DNA of 64,000 bases from Pomphorhynchus laevis (taxonomy: Eukaryota; Acanthocephala; Palaeacanthocephala; Echinorhynchida; Pomphorhynchidae). The translations under genes and the position numbers were made by a program. Of the stretch, positions 1 to 25,925 are shown piece after piece (position 1 is the first letter of the stretch; each line of letters begins with the position of its first letter). The DNA is taken from the NCBI GenBank assembly GCA_012934845.2, contig WNNJ02000947.1:1-64000 (forward strand), read 5' to 3'. The notes under the pieces are model-generated. The model was not told the DNA's origin. It made no database searches and saw only the letters and a program-made list of their open reading frames with translations.

Positions 1-210
1 AAAATAGATTCAATTTTTATTAAAATAAATAAAAATAATATTAAAAATAAATTATTTATTAATTTATTTATAAATAAAATTTATAAAATTTATTAATTTA
101 TTTAATTAATAAATTTAATTATTTATTAATCTATTTTATTTATAAAATAGATTCAATTTTTATTAAAATAAATAAAAATAATATTAAAAATAAATTTAAA
201 ATCTTAAGCG
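1..210. repeat. AT-rich direct repeat at left edge
   Basis: A stretch of about 50 bp starting at position 1 recurs almost unchanged at about 144-195. The DNA between the two copies is nearly pure A/T and partly self-complementary. No coding potential is seen. Confidence 0.7.
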
Positions 211-229
211 GAAAATTGTATGAATGGAT

Positions 230-365
230 AATAAATAATATGCTTTGGAAATACATCATTAGCATGTATTTAGCCCCGCTGTTATGTTGTGTCGATAGCC
301 GAAACTTGATAGCATAGCAGCTTCTCCTGATGACACAATACTTATTCTAATACGTCATATATTAT
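230..365 (+). repeat. Dispersed repeat, copy 1 (GAAACYTGATAGCATAGCAG family)
   Basis: This stretch shares with 1180-1420, 5080-5345, 5430-5620 and 5625-5900 a block running from GTCGA, through GAAAC.TGATAGCATAGCAG, to CTTATTCTRATAC and a T-rich end. Copy 1 also shares the preceding part (TTAAGCG... GCATGTATTT) with the copy at about 5080-5200, so the family is longer than the core. There is no open frame and no tRNA-like A/B box that I can recognise. It may be a SINE or a non-autonomous DNA element. Confidence 0.6.
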
Positions 366-417
366 TTTATTTCTCAATTCATAAACTTTCGGTAAGTTTA
401 TGAATTCATAAACTTTC

Positions 418-905
418 GGGCTTCACAAACTTTCGGTAATTCAAATCAATATTGTGCTTTTGAAAATGATCTTTACAACGAACAAAAAATATCAGTGAAA
501 ATATGGTCGGATCGCAGTTGCTGTGAGCGGTGAAATCGTGTCGATGGGTCGTATCGCTTTCGAATGCTAACGACTGATCAAGATGTAATTCATTCTGTGG
601 TTTATGTATTTGAGTCTGTCACAGTTCATTGGTGTAAATGTACTCTGATACACCGTGCTGGCGTTAAACGGTTTATCTTTGTTCTCTTCAGATAACGTAC
701 CCGGTGCTTGTTGAATTTGTATAGGCTCTGCACAATCAATTGGCTGATATGCCCTCTTGTATTCAGAGAATTTTTCCAATGGACCACACAGTTTTAAATC
801 GTCGTCAGTTTTGTTGGGCTTCACAAACTTTCGGTAATTCAAATCAATATCGTGCTTCTGAAAATGATCTTTACAACGAACGGAAAATATCAGTGAAAAT
901 ATAAA
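418..905 (-). pseudogene. SAXO/FAM154-like (Mn-repeat) gene fragment, probably broken
   Basis: On the minus strand a frame from about 890 to 567 carries spaced aromatic repeats such as KFSEYKRAYQP and DKPFNASTVYQSTFTP. After a change of frame the next stretch (about 590-505) reads FESDTTHRHDFTAH. These resemble the Mn repeats of SAXO (stabiliser of axonemal microtubules), where 'F..T.Y...F' blocks recur; this is an inference from pattern only. An 87-bp segment with a likely splice acceptor (ATTTTCAG before AAGCACG) occurs twice, at 816-902 and 418-504, so part of an exon is duplicated. The frame change and the duplication suggest a decayed gene or a partial gene copy. The rest of the gene is not visible in the window. 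Confidence 0.4.
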
Positions 906-1179
906 AGGCGGTTTGGTTACCTTTATAAGTTGCAGTTCCAGAAAATGCAATTACCTGCTTTTTATCATTCTTCCGTTTAATAGGTTTCATTTGTTCAACA
1001 TATTTACCTACAATTTTGATTTACAGATATTGCTAATTTACAGATACCTAATTTGTTTAAATAAAAATTATGTAGGTATTTTAAGTATTTCTATTTGATA
1101 ATTTAAGCTCCAACGAGTTATCGTCTAGTTATTATGTATATTCTTGTATACAGTAAACTGTACCCTTCAAAAAAGCAGT

Positions 1180-1420
1180 GTTCGAGGAGTAGGGCTCGAA
1201 ACCTGATAGCATAGCAGTTCCTCTTGATAACCTCTTTTGTTTATTCTGATACATCGTCTGTTATTCATTAGCCAATTCATAAAAATTGAATTTTATTTTA
1301 AATTTTAACTTGATATAAATTGTATCAAATCTTATAACTATTTATTATTTACAATTTGTTAATCTTTATTTTTAATTAATTTATAGTATAAAATAAATAG
1401 ACTCAGTTATCAGGTTTGAT
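1180..1420 (+). repeat. Dispersed repeat, copy 2
   Basis: Same core as copy 1 (GAAACCTGATAGCATAGCAG), followed by the TCTGTTATTCATTAG segment and a T-rich part that is also found in the 4.6-5.9 kb cluster. The trailing 'tagactcagttatcagg' part matches sequence near 4900 and 5880. No gene is visible between about 905 and 1690. Confidence 0.6.
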
Positions 1421-1689
1421 TGGAAGAATTAATAATGTCTCCCCGCCTGCATTTGAGCCAACTGCCATATAAATAAAATATAAATAACGATTAAATAAAA
1501 TGACAAATTATTTAAGAAATGATCGAAACATAAAATTAATCATAAAGTACGTGGACTCATTATCTGATCTGATTTGCTATAAAATGGATGGTGTTATTTG
1601 TGGAAATTTTAAAATGTTTAACTTTTGAAACCTGATAAATGTTAAGGATATCTCCTAAATTAGTTAGGAGACACGCACAGTTAAATACC

Positions 1690-1720
1690 ATAATCGTCAA
1701 TTTAATTAGATGACGATTAT
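1690..1720. repeat. Short perfect inverted repeat upstream of the ADH
   Basis: Arms ATAATCGTCA (1690-1699) and TGACGATTAT (1711-1720) are perfect complements with an 11-nt loop. It ends 33 nt before the ADH start codon, so it would form a hairpin in the 5' leader if transcribed. Confidence 0.8.
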
Positions 1721-1753
1721 TTCATTTTTTACAACGAAATATTGATATATACA

Positions 1754-2860
1754 ATGAATTTTATAATTTTAAATGAGTTTAGGCCTAAAGAAGGAATCGT
1801 CACAAATGCATACGCAGCATTCGATCCAACCAATGACTTAGTTGCCACTAAAATTAACCGACGGCATCTATTGGAAAATGATGTACAAATTGAAATACTG
1901 TTTTGTGGCATTTGCCACACGGATATCCATATTGCCAAGAACGAATGGAATTCAGCTAGCTACCCCGTAGTTCCTGGACACGAGATAACCGGTATCGTTA
2001 CCTCGATCGGTTCAAAAGTGACTAAATTCAGTATTGGGAATAAATGCGGAGTTGGTTTCTACGTTGACACTTGTGGCACGTGTACGCAATGTAAAGACCG
2101 AGAGTTAGAACAATATTGTGAAAATGGGATCGTTATAGCATTTAATTCTGAAGACAAACGAAACGAAAATGGATGTCTAACTTGTGGCGGGTACAGTCAG
2201 TGTATCGTTGTGAATGAGAAATATGTTTTCAAATGGCCGGAAAGTTTGCCAATGGATGCTGGAGCACCGCTTTTGTGTGCCGGAATTACTGTATATTCAC
2301 CCTTAAAATATCTCTTAAAGAAACAAATCGAACCTTATCGAGTTGGTATCATCGGGATTGGTGGTCTAGGTCATATCGCTATAGCAATGGCAAAGGCTAT
2401 GGGATCAGATGTAACAGCGATAGGAAGAACTAACGATAAGAAACAACTTGCTTTAGATTTAGGTGCTGATAGATACATAACACAAGATGAGCTGACTAAA
2501 TTAAATGGAGGGATGCAGCCATTAGATACTATCATTGACACTATAAGTGTTGATCATGACTTAAATCAATACCTAAAGTTTTTAAAATTGGATGGAACTC
2601 TTGTGCCAATCGGATTACCCGGTGGACCGATGAGATTTAATGCACGGCAGATAATTATAAATAGACGAAAGATTATGGGGTCTGTTGTAGGTAGTTTAAA
2701 AGAAACTCAAAGTATGCTGGATTTCTGTGCGGAAAAAAACATTACATGCTTAATAGAGAAAATAGATATATCGAATATTAATGAAGCATACCAAAGAACA
2801 ATTAAAGGAGATGTAAAATTTAGATTTGTCATAGACATCAAAGCGAGCAAATGGAATTGA
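1754..2860 (+). CDS. Zinc-dependent alcohol dehydrogenase, YahK/AdhC (cinnamyl-ADH-like) type
   Basis: A 368-aa medium-chain dehydrogenase that should reduce aldehydes or oxidise alcohols in the cytosol. The first ATG of the frame is at 1754; the frame is open four codons further upstream but without an ATG. Catalytic zinc ligands are visible in CGICHTD (residues 51-57), GHE (H76, E77) and the Cys of PLLCAGIT (about 175). The structural zinc set is four Cys at about 107, 110, 113 and 122. The Rossmann loop is GIGGLG (201-206), and an Arg-Thr after strand 2 (GRTNDKK) favours NADP(H). DFCAE and GDVKFRFVID near the C-terminus match the YahK group closely. Length fits the family. There is no intron. 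AATAAA follows at about 2906. Its codon composition is far richer in G/C than the flanks, as for the other host genes here. A bacterial origin is possible but unproven. Confidence 0.93.
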   Translation: MNFIILNEFRPKEGIVTNAYAAFDPTNDLVATKINRRHLLENDVQIEILFCGICHTDIHIAKNEWNSASYPVVPGHEITGIVTSIGSKVTKFSIGNKCGVGFYVDTCGTCTQCKDRELEQYCENGIVIAFNSEDKRNENGCLTCGGYSQCIVVNEKYVFKWPESLPMDAGAPLLCAGITVYSPLKYLLKKQIEPYRVGIIGIGGLGHIAIAMAKAMGSDVTAIGRTNDKKQLALDLGADRYITQDELTKLNGGMQPLDTIIDTISVDHDLNQYLKFLKLDGTLVPIGLPGGPMRFNARQIIINRRKIMGSVVGSLKETQSMLDFCAEKNITCLIEKIDISNINEAYQRTIKGDVKFRFVIDIKASKWN

Positions 2861-3679
2861 AATTTATTTTTACAATTGTCATATTAAGAATTGTGATGCT
2901 AAGAAAATAAAATTGTTTTTATTATTTACTTTTCTTAATCGATTTAAGCCTTCAATTTCACATATAAACATTGCGATTTAATTTTTAATTTAATTATTAG
3001 TAGCCATTTCATTAAACTTATTTAAAAGGGCGCATTTTAATCTGCATTGAAATATTTCCACGTTTAGATGACGAAAACAATCGTTTCATTCACAAATTAG
3101 ACAAAATTTAATTATTAATTTTTTTAAATTTTTAATTAATTTTTTATCAATAGAACATATCTGATATAATGACTTTTAATGAATGACGAAGAGATATAAA
3201 TATGAATAAAATTAAAAAATTCATGAGGAAATATTTACTTTATATGTAATTTATTTTATAACATAAATTTCATAAATAGAATATTTCTTTATAATTTAAT
3301 TATAATGGGCATTATAATTTATATAACATTTATAATTACTTTATAAAATTTATATAATTATAAAAATTTAGGTAAATATAAATTATATAAACTTATAAAT
3401 TATAAAGTAATATATGCTAATTTATGTATAATAAAATATAAATTAAGTAATATGCTAGAAATTATACTTAAATTATATCTAACAATAAATTGTATCTATG
3501 ATTGTTTGTTATATAAATTACAAATAATTATTATTGCTCATTATAAATAAAGGTATTTTCTATTTTCTAATATGATATAATATTATAATATTTTATATAA
3601 TGTATATTTGTATTTTTTGAACAGTGGTGATATTTTTTGAAGATTTTTGATTGCAAATCATCAACTGATAACAAGGTAT
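2861..3679. other. AT-rich intergenic DNA
   Basis: Only A/T-rich low-complexity sequence with the ADH polyadenylation signal near 2906. I see no coding exon, RNA gene or recognisable element. Confidence 0.6.
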
Positions 3680-4450
3680 TAATTATATCTTAATGTAATT
3701 AAAATATTGTAATTATGGAATATATTTACAATAAATTACATTCAACAAATTCTTGCTAATTGTAAACTGTGAATAATTAATTTGACTTTTAATTGAATAA
3801 ATTTAAAGTTAAAGTAATTTAATATTTTTAATTATTAATATTATCTTAATGTAATTAAGATATTGTAATTATGGAATATATTTACAATAAATTACATTCA
3901 ACAAATTCTTGCTAATTGTAAACTGTGAATAATTAATTTGACTTTTAATTAAATAAATTTAAAGTAATTTAATATTTTTTAATTATTAATATTATCTTAA
4001 TGTAATTAAAATATTGTAATTATGGAATATATTTACAATAAATTACATTCAACAAATTCTTGCTAATTGTAAACTGTGAATAATTAATTTGACTTTTAAT
4101 TGAATAAATTTAAAGTAATTTAATATTTTTTAATTATTAATATTATCTTAATGTAATTAAAATATTGTAATTATGGAATATATTTACAATAAATTACATT
4201 CAACAAATTCTTGCTAATTGTAAACTGTCAATAATTAATTTGACTTTTAATTGAATAAATGTAAAGTAATTTAATATTTTTAATTATTAATATTATCTTA
4301 ATGTAATTAAGATATTGTAATTATGGAATATATTTACAATAAATTACATTCGACAAATTCTTGCTAATTGTAAACTGTCAATAATTAATTTGACTTTTAA
4401 TTAAATAAATTTAAAGTAATTTAATATTTTTTAATTATTAATATTATCTG
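3680..4450. repeat. Tandem repeat, five copies of about 150 bp
   Basis: The marker ATCTTAATGTAATTAA recurs at 3687, 3843, 3994, 4145 and 4295, and a partial copy begins at 4445, giving periods of 156, 151, 151 and 150 bp. Each unit contains TTGTAATTATGGAATATA, ACATTCAACAAATTC and TTAATTTGACTTTTAATT. Copies differ by only a few bases, so the array is young. No coding frame. Confidence 0.95.
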
Positions 4451-4629
4451 CATTTTTGATATGTATATTGTATTGATTGTAAATAATATAATTTATATTG
4501 CAAATAATTCAAACTTTTTCTTTTTCTTTACATTCTTTTTCGTTAACATTTCTAGTACGCGGTTATGATAAAATGCTCTAAGTCAATTTTTACTTCTTTT
4601 GCTATTATAACCAAAACTAACCGTTTGAC

Positions 4630-5910
4630 TTTTATTAATTAACTTATTAATTAATATTAATAAATTAATATTTAGTTATTTTAAATTAATAAATGACGTT
4701 TATTTATACCCGATTATTAATAAATAATAATAAATTTATTAAAAATGACCTTTATTTTAAATTTTAAATTTCATATTTTTATTTTTAACTTGATTTAAAT
4801 TATAGAAAATCTAAAAACAATTATTAATTTTATTATTTAATTATTAAATTTTGATTTAGCATTATTATGTTTTGTTTATTTTATAATCGTATTAAATACG
4901 TATACTCAGTTAGCTGATTTGATTTGTTTTCCACGTCTAGTGTCCAAACTAAGACGTTTTGATTTCCATTTAAATTTATTCAAAGTTATTTAATTAAATA
5001 TTATCTAATATTATCAACAAAACATTATTAAAATATTAAATTTACACGATACAAATCAACAAAATATTATTAAAAATTTATTTAAACTATTAAGCGACAA
5101 AATTTTATGGACAATAAAAATAAGCTTAGTATTATAATAAGGTACTTTAAATAATCAAATTTCATCAGAGGAACTACGTCATTGGCATGTATTTGTCCCT
5201 GCTATTATGTTGGGTCGAGAAATAAGAGCAGAAACCTGATAGCATAGCAGTTCTTCCTAATGACCTCTAATCCTTATTCTAATAAAACGTCTGTTATTTA
5301 TTAGTCAATTTGTAAAAATGACTTTTATTTTAAATTTTATTTTTAAATTTTGGCTTGATATAAATAATAAAAAATCTAATAACAATTAGAAACGTTATTT
5401 ACGAAAGTAATTAAAAATTGATAAAATTTATGTATTAAACTACGCTGCTATGCTGGGCCGAATAGCGCCGAAAATAGGAATAGGGGCCGAAACCTGATAG
5501 CATAGCAGTTCCACCTGATGACCTATAATCCTTATTCTGATACAACGTCTGTTATTCATTAGTCAATTCATAAAAATGACGTTTATTTTAAATTTCAATT
5601 TTCTATTTTAACTTTATTTTCTATTTTAACTTATGTTAGGTCGAGGAATTAGGGGCTGAAACCTGATAGCATAGCAGTTATTCTTGATGACATCTAATCC
5701 GTATTCTGATACAACGTCTGTTATTTATTAGTCAATTAATAAAAATGACGTTTATTTTAAATTTCTATTTTTTAACTTGATTTAAATATTAAAACATTTT
5801 ATAACAATTATTTATTTTATTATTTAATTAAATTTTGATCTAGCATTATTATGTTTTGTTTATTTTATAATTATATTAAATACGTAGACTCAATTAGCTG
5901 ATTTGATTCG
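4630..5910 (+). repeat. Cluster of dispersed repeat copies 3-5
   Basis: Three copies of the core with GAAACCTGATAGCATAGCAG lie at about 5200-5330, 5440-5600 and 5630-5790. Each is followed by AACGTCTGTTAT and a TTTATTTTAAATTT segment. A longer flanking part (AGCATTATTATGTTTTG through AGCTGATTTGATT) occurs at about 4856-4930 and again at about 5838-5910. The copies are head-to-tail, which suggests a partly tandem cluster of one element family. No gene is present. Confidence 0.65.
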
Positions 5911-5984
5911 AATGTAAATGCATTCATCTTCAGAAAAATGTATGTAAAATTGAAATAACCTATTTCAGTTAAATTATAAAGAAG

Positions 5985-6026
5985 GAAGCTCACCAATTAT
6001 AATGAGCTTCCAATTATAATTGGAAG
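5985..6026. repeat. Two overlapping hairpins, one a perfect 20-bp palindrome
   Basis: GAAGCTCA (5985-5992) pairs with TGAGCTTC (6003-6010). Overlapping it, CTTCCAATTATAATTGGAAG (6007-6026) is a perfect palindrome. The two share the motif CAATTATAA, so the sequence looks copied back on itself twice. Confidence 0.85.
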
Positions 6027-6438
6027 GTTACTGAAATTACGATGGTACTCATAAAATGTCAAAGGAAAGAAGAATATATTTGGTGAAAATAAAACAAAAT
6101 TAAAAAACGTAAATCAAAATAATTGGTTTATTTATCAATCCTGTTTAAAAATTTATTAATTAATGAAATTAATATAAAATAATTAATAAAATTTAAATTA
6201 ATAAAATTACAATAAAATAAAAAGAACTGAAATTTCTTGTACATAGAACACACTATGATAGTATAATTGGATATTTACTGATTATCACACATGCTAAATT
6301 ATAAATCGCTTAATTATTTGATAATTATTTGATCAGCAAGACTTTATTTTGTTCATAAAATCAAGCAAAAAATTTGAAATCAAAATTTAAGTTCCAAAAT
6401 TTGAGTTTATTTTCATCTTTCTTTATTGTTTTCCTCTT

Positions 6439-7539
6439 TTATTTAGCGACAATTTGAATAACGTCCTCGTTATGCAGTTTATGTGCCAGGCCAACTCTTT
6501 GCGGGCTGAACTTGGCACTTGTTCCCCAGACTAAGGAATATTTAAAATTATCCTTCAAGGATTTGTGTACAAGCGAGCACACATGACCAACAGTTGATCC
6601 ATTACGTAGTATAATACCGTCTACAAGGTCTGGTGGTTCTCCTCGTTTCTTTGTGTAAATCTGAATTAAGTCTAAATATATCCACATTTGTCGCAGTAGG
6701 TTATCCAGATTTAAACGCATGTTACAACTTGCAACAACAGAGTAAGGACGGTGAGCTAGCCGGTCCACTTCTTCAATACTTACCTGATCGATTTTGTTAT
6801 AGACATATAAACATGGCATATAAACTCGATTCCCGACAACAACATCAATAAATTCGTCGGCCGTGCAATCATCACGGAAAAGAACTTCCGCGTTGAATAT
6901 CCGATATTCGTGCAAAATTTGATTAATCAATTGATGTGATAGATGAGTTAGCGTGCACATGCTATTAATTGAAACGCCACCTGAGCTTTTACGTTTAAAA
7001 TAAATAGGTGGTTTTCGTTTATTTAATCGAATGCCAACGGATTCTAACTCGTTTTCAAGTTTTTCCCGTTGGGTAGAATCGGCCTTTGCTGAATCGAGTA
7101 ACATCATGATCATATCAGAATTTCTAGCTACAGCAATGACTTGCTTGCCCCTTCCGCGTCCTTTGGAAGCACCTTCGATTATACCGGGTAAATCGAGTAG
7201 TTGAATCTCAGCGCCCTCATATTGCAATACACCTGGCACACAGGTCAATGTTGTAAATTCATAAGAAGCCACCTGACTTGATGTGTTTGTAAGCTCACTG
7301 AGCAAAGTTGATTTCCCGACGGATGGAAATCCGATTAAAGCTACTCGAGCATCGCCCGATTTTATAACATCAAATCCCTCTCCAGGTTTACCAGATGTAC
7401 TTGTTTTCTCTTCAATTAGCTGAGCACGATATTTTGCCAGTTTTGCCTTCAACAAACCCAAGTGATATTCAGTGGCTTTATTTTTCTGAGTCCTGGCCAT
7501 TTCAGCCTCAATTTGCTGTATTTTATCGAGAATTCCCAT
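6439..7539 (-). CDS. DRG2: Developmentally regulated GTP-binding protein 2 (DRG2), OBG-family GTPase
   Basis: A 366-aa cytosolic GTPase of the DRG family, which works with DFRP2/RWDD1-type partners on translating ribosomes. The N-terminal helical region MGILDKIQQIEAEMARTQKN is typical of DRG2 rather than DRG1. The G domain has the P-loop GFPSVGKS (70-77), G3 DLPG (116-119), G4 NKID (248-251) and G5 SC at about 271. The G domain is interrupted by the S5D2L-like insertion (about 165-240). A C-terminal TGS domain (about 290-366) carries YTKKRG, VWGTSAKFSPQRVG and ends EDVIQIVAK. Length equals that of animal DRG2. The whole gene is one exon, which is unusual beside the intron-rich NOC2. AATAAA follows at about 6422-6427 on the minus strand. 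Confidence 0.97.
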   Translation of the reverse strand: MGILDKIQQIEAEMARTQKNKATEYHLGLLKAKLAKYRAQLIEEKTSTSGKPGEGFDVIKSGDARVALIGFPSVGKSTLLSELTNTSSQVASYEFTTLTCVPGVLQYEGAEIQLLDLPGIIEGASKGRGRGKQVIAVARNSDMIMMLLDSAKADSTQREKLENELESVGIRLNKRKPPIYFKRKSSGGVSINSMCTLTHLSHQLINQILHEYRIFNAEVLFRDDCTADEFIDVVVGNRVYMPCLYVYNKIDQVSIEEVDRLAHRPYSVVASCNMRLNLDNLLRQMWIYLDLIQIYTKKRGEPPDLVDGIILRNGSTVGHVCSLVHKSLKDNFKYSLVWGTSAKFSPQRVGLAHKLHNEDVIQIVAK

Positions 7540-8094
7540 TTTAGCAAATTGTTATTCGAACTTCTAAGCGCACCAAACGTTCATCTAGAATCTGCAGTGA
7601 TTTTATTATATTTTGATATCTTTGAAATATATAAAATTACGAATTAATTATATTTTTGCATAAGAATACATAGATTTTCGAAATGTACAAAAATATTATA
7701 CGTACAGCTAAAACTATAATTTTATTAGAGCAATTATTAATTATTAATGATTAATGATTAATCAATTATCAATTATTAAATGATAATAAATAAATTTCCG
7801 CTCACTCTATCCGAAAGAAAATAATGGATATCTAATTTCATTTATTAACCCTGATTAATACTTAAATATAAAATATTAATAGTTAATTAAAATTATTTAA
7901 TTTGAATTAAATATTAAATAATAATAATTTTAATAATTAATTAATATTTTTTCTTCGAACATCTGCTCATTTATATTTTCAAACATTCGCAAAACCAATT
8001 TGCAAGATTTACGTATCAATTATTACTTGACTATAGGCATATTATATTAAAATATATGTATATCATCATATTATGTTAAAATAATATTCCTTTT
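7540..8094. other. AT-rich spacer upstream of DRG2
   Basis: Low-complexity A/T sequence that should include the DRG2 promoter. I see no clear TATA box, exon or repeat family here. Confidence 0.5.
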
Positions 8095-9051
<957 letters not shown>

Positions 9052-9112
9052 TTGATTTTGTGCGATAGAACTGCCTCCTGAGATCCTTTCTTCAATCGGA
9101 TTCATATTATAC

Positions 9113-9197
9113 AATACTAATTATTGTTGGATGAAATCAGGACAAAAATGAAATCAGGATGAAATTGTCCTGATTTCATCCAACAATAATTAGTATT
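9113..9197. repeat. Perfect inverted repeat, 33-bp arms
   Basis: The left arm 9113-9145 (begins AATACTAATTATTG) and the right arm 9165-9197 (ends CAATAATTAGTATT) are perfect complements with a 19-nt loop. The loop holds an additional direct copy of GAAATCAGGA from the arm. No transposase frame or terminal repeat structure is associated. Confidence 0.95.
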
Positions 9198-9199
9198 AT

Positions 9200-9940
9200 A
9201 TATAAGGAAATAGTGTACACCGATGACCAGGATACTTTACGTATGCGTTCATATATTAAATTTATTAATAAATTTAATATATATACATTCCAATCATCCA
9301 TATTCAATGCATGGCAACAAATCTAATTGGAAAATCCAATTATCAATCACGACCGGAATAACATGACATTCTTCCCTATCAGTGTTCTTATATCGGTTGT
9401 TGTGCAATTTTATTTTCGCTATCGTCCGGAGCTAGCATTTTTGATACGACACGTTTTTTAACAATAAATTATTGATTTCTATAATGTCCATAAACCTAAA
9501 GAAAGTTCAATTTGACACGAAATATTCCAATTCGTAATTGTTATCTAAATTGAGGTTTTACTAAAATGCGTTTGATTTTTAATTTGCATCTCTAATTTCT
9601 GATTTTCTTTACTGGCCAATCTACAAAGAATGCCAGGTAAATGTAAAAGCTATGGAAGTTCCACAAAGAAAGAAAAACCTTTTATCTGCAAACATTCAGT
9701 GATTTAAAAATTAGTTTATATTGATATAATCAAATAAGTCAAATCGTTAATGTTAGGTATATAGACCAATTATAACAAACCAATGATTGAATAAATAGTT
9801 GACATTTTCTCGTAAATTAAATTTCAATATATTAATTTTCATTAATTAGACACATTAGTATGATACTTTATAGAAAAACTAAAATTATAATTCCTAGAAA
9901 TTACTACGGTATTTCAAAAATTACACAATTTATTTGCAAT
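9200..9940. other. Intergenic DNA downstream of NOC2
   Basis: No exon, RNA gene or element recognised. AATAAA on the minus strand at about 9929-9934, just past the NOC2 stop codon, is the likely polyadenylation signal. Confidence 0.5.
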
Positions 9941-24173
<14,233 letters not shown>

Positions 24174-24439
24174 TTCTGACTTACTGATTTACAATCTACA
24201 AATACAATATAATTATGTAATTATAAATTTCTTTAAAGTAATCATTTTGTTTTCATTAACTGAGTAATTAGCCGAATGCGGAGAGGCAAAGTGGCCAAAT
24301 AAATTATGGCTTCATTAACTGAATAATTAAAAAACGTGAACAGGTTGCTTTAAGCATTCGTTACTTTGAGCGTCCAAGGAAACACTATAACTATTGGCGG
24401 TAGTAATTTATACAACAAGCGCTTGAGGTAATTACTAAT

Positions 24440-25140
24440 TAAGAACGTGTTTCCTCTGGTCTAGTTGACAGTCTAGTTTTCCTAGGCTTCCATTTCGACA
24501 ACAATCTTTCACTTAAATTTTTCGTTAGATATAAAGTACGCTCATCTACCTTGATTCCACAACCTCCGTCAAATTCGTAGATTGATTGATTTATTTTCAC
24601 GTATGACTCTTATATCTTCTCTCCTTTTTTTCTAGACTCGATTATTGTCTTAGTCTATTTTCCAACTCACCTAAATCATTCTTCTTTCCCTACAACGCAT
24701 CATCAACGCAGCCGTCCGAACTCTCCTCCGTCTTCGTCGTTTTGATCATACATCTCACCATCTTGCTTCTCTCGATTTACCTACAATTTATTGTCGTGTA
24801 CAAATTCGTCTTATCCTCATTGTTTTCAGTTTTGTTACTTTTCCTACCCCTTCATTTATCAACCTTCCTTTTCTCGACAATTCTCGTCATGTTTACTGCT
24901 CCTTGCGTTCACGTAATTCCCTCCTTTTAAATGTCCCAAACTACTCTACCTATTTTGGCTTCCGATACTTCCTTGTATCTGCTAATTCATATACGCAAAT
25001 CAACTTTAATGCCGTGCCTCAAACGCCAAATCCGATCCAAATTAAACAATTTAAGTAATTTATCTGTATGACTTTTGCTATTTTTGGTAGTTAGTGGACT
25101 TGTAAAAGTGCAGCTAGCACGCATTTGCTACTTAAAATAA
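24440..25140 (+). mobile_element. L2/CR1-type LINE 3' fragment, copy 1
   Basis: Decayed translation begins FLGFHFDNNLSLKFFVRYK, which is the RT C-terminal 'YLG...D..LS' block, followed by a weak match to the LINE C-terminal region. It ends at a GCACGCATTTGCTACTTAAA tail shared with the next copy. It lies just upstream of the NOC2 start, and may have displaced NOC2's 5' exons. Confidence 0.7.
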
Positions 25141-25189
25141 ATTATTATATCTCAAGAGATTTTAAAAAAATAATATAAAAAAATATTAT

Positions 25190-25925
25190 ATCTCCTCCCA
25201 TGTATCTTTTACCACATCGATCATCCCCATAGTACACAATCTCACTTTCTTAGGCTTCCATTTCGGTGATCATATTTCCTTTAAACCCTTCGTCCGTGAC
25301 AAGGTCCGCTCATCTAACTTAATTATCCGTGACATCCGCCTTATCTGCCCCCTTATCGACTTCCGTTAATGTATGTCTCTCCTTTCATCGCTTCTTTACC
25401 CTAAACTCGATTACTGCCTCAGCCTTTTCGCCAATTCTCCAAAATCCATCTTCATACACAAACAGCATATCATCAGTTCTGCGGTTCGAGTGCTTCTACG
25501 TATTCGTCGCTTCAACCACTCATCAACATATCTTGCCCGACTCTCCTGGCTTTCCATCCACGTCCGCATCCAACTCCGCTTTTTTCTCGTAACTTTTCGG
25601 ATCATCGCTGTTGTATACCCATCGTTCATCAACCTCCTTTTCTTAGACGACATTTGCCTCACCTCTCTATCGCTGCGTTCACGTTATTACCTCGTACTCC
25701 ACGTTCCCAATTACTCCAACAACTGCGGTGTCCGATCCGTTTTCGTCGCAGCCCCACTCGTGTGGAATTAGCACCCTTTTGGCATCCGCCGCGCTTACTC
25801 ATTTATCGCATTCAAATACCGCCTCCTCTCCCACCTTCTCGATTAAAATTTTTTGTTTGTTGCTTTGTTTTCATGATCATAAAAGCGTGTGGTGGCACGC
25901 ATTTGCTACGTAAAAATAAATCCTT
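25190..25925 (+). mobile_element. L2/CR1-type LINE 3' fragment, copy 2
   Basis: Starts with FLGFHF, then SSLLYPKLDYCLSLFANSP, the conserved C-terminal 'LDYCNSL' motif of CR1/L2/Jockey RTs, then LSWLSIHVRIQLR, NYSNNCGVRSV and APLVWN. The 3' end is GGCACGCATTTGCTACGTAA. It is a head-to-tail neighbour of copy 1. 5'-truncated, a few frame changes. Confidence 0.85.

Noticed and set aside
5440-5560. Type II-order hammerhead or C/D box snoRNA in the dispersed repeat (GAAAC plus TGATGA and CTGA)
   Set aside because: Stem III and stem I cannot be drawn properly, and the spacing between the C-like and D-like boxes is far too short for a snoRNA.
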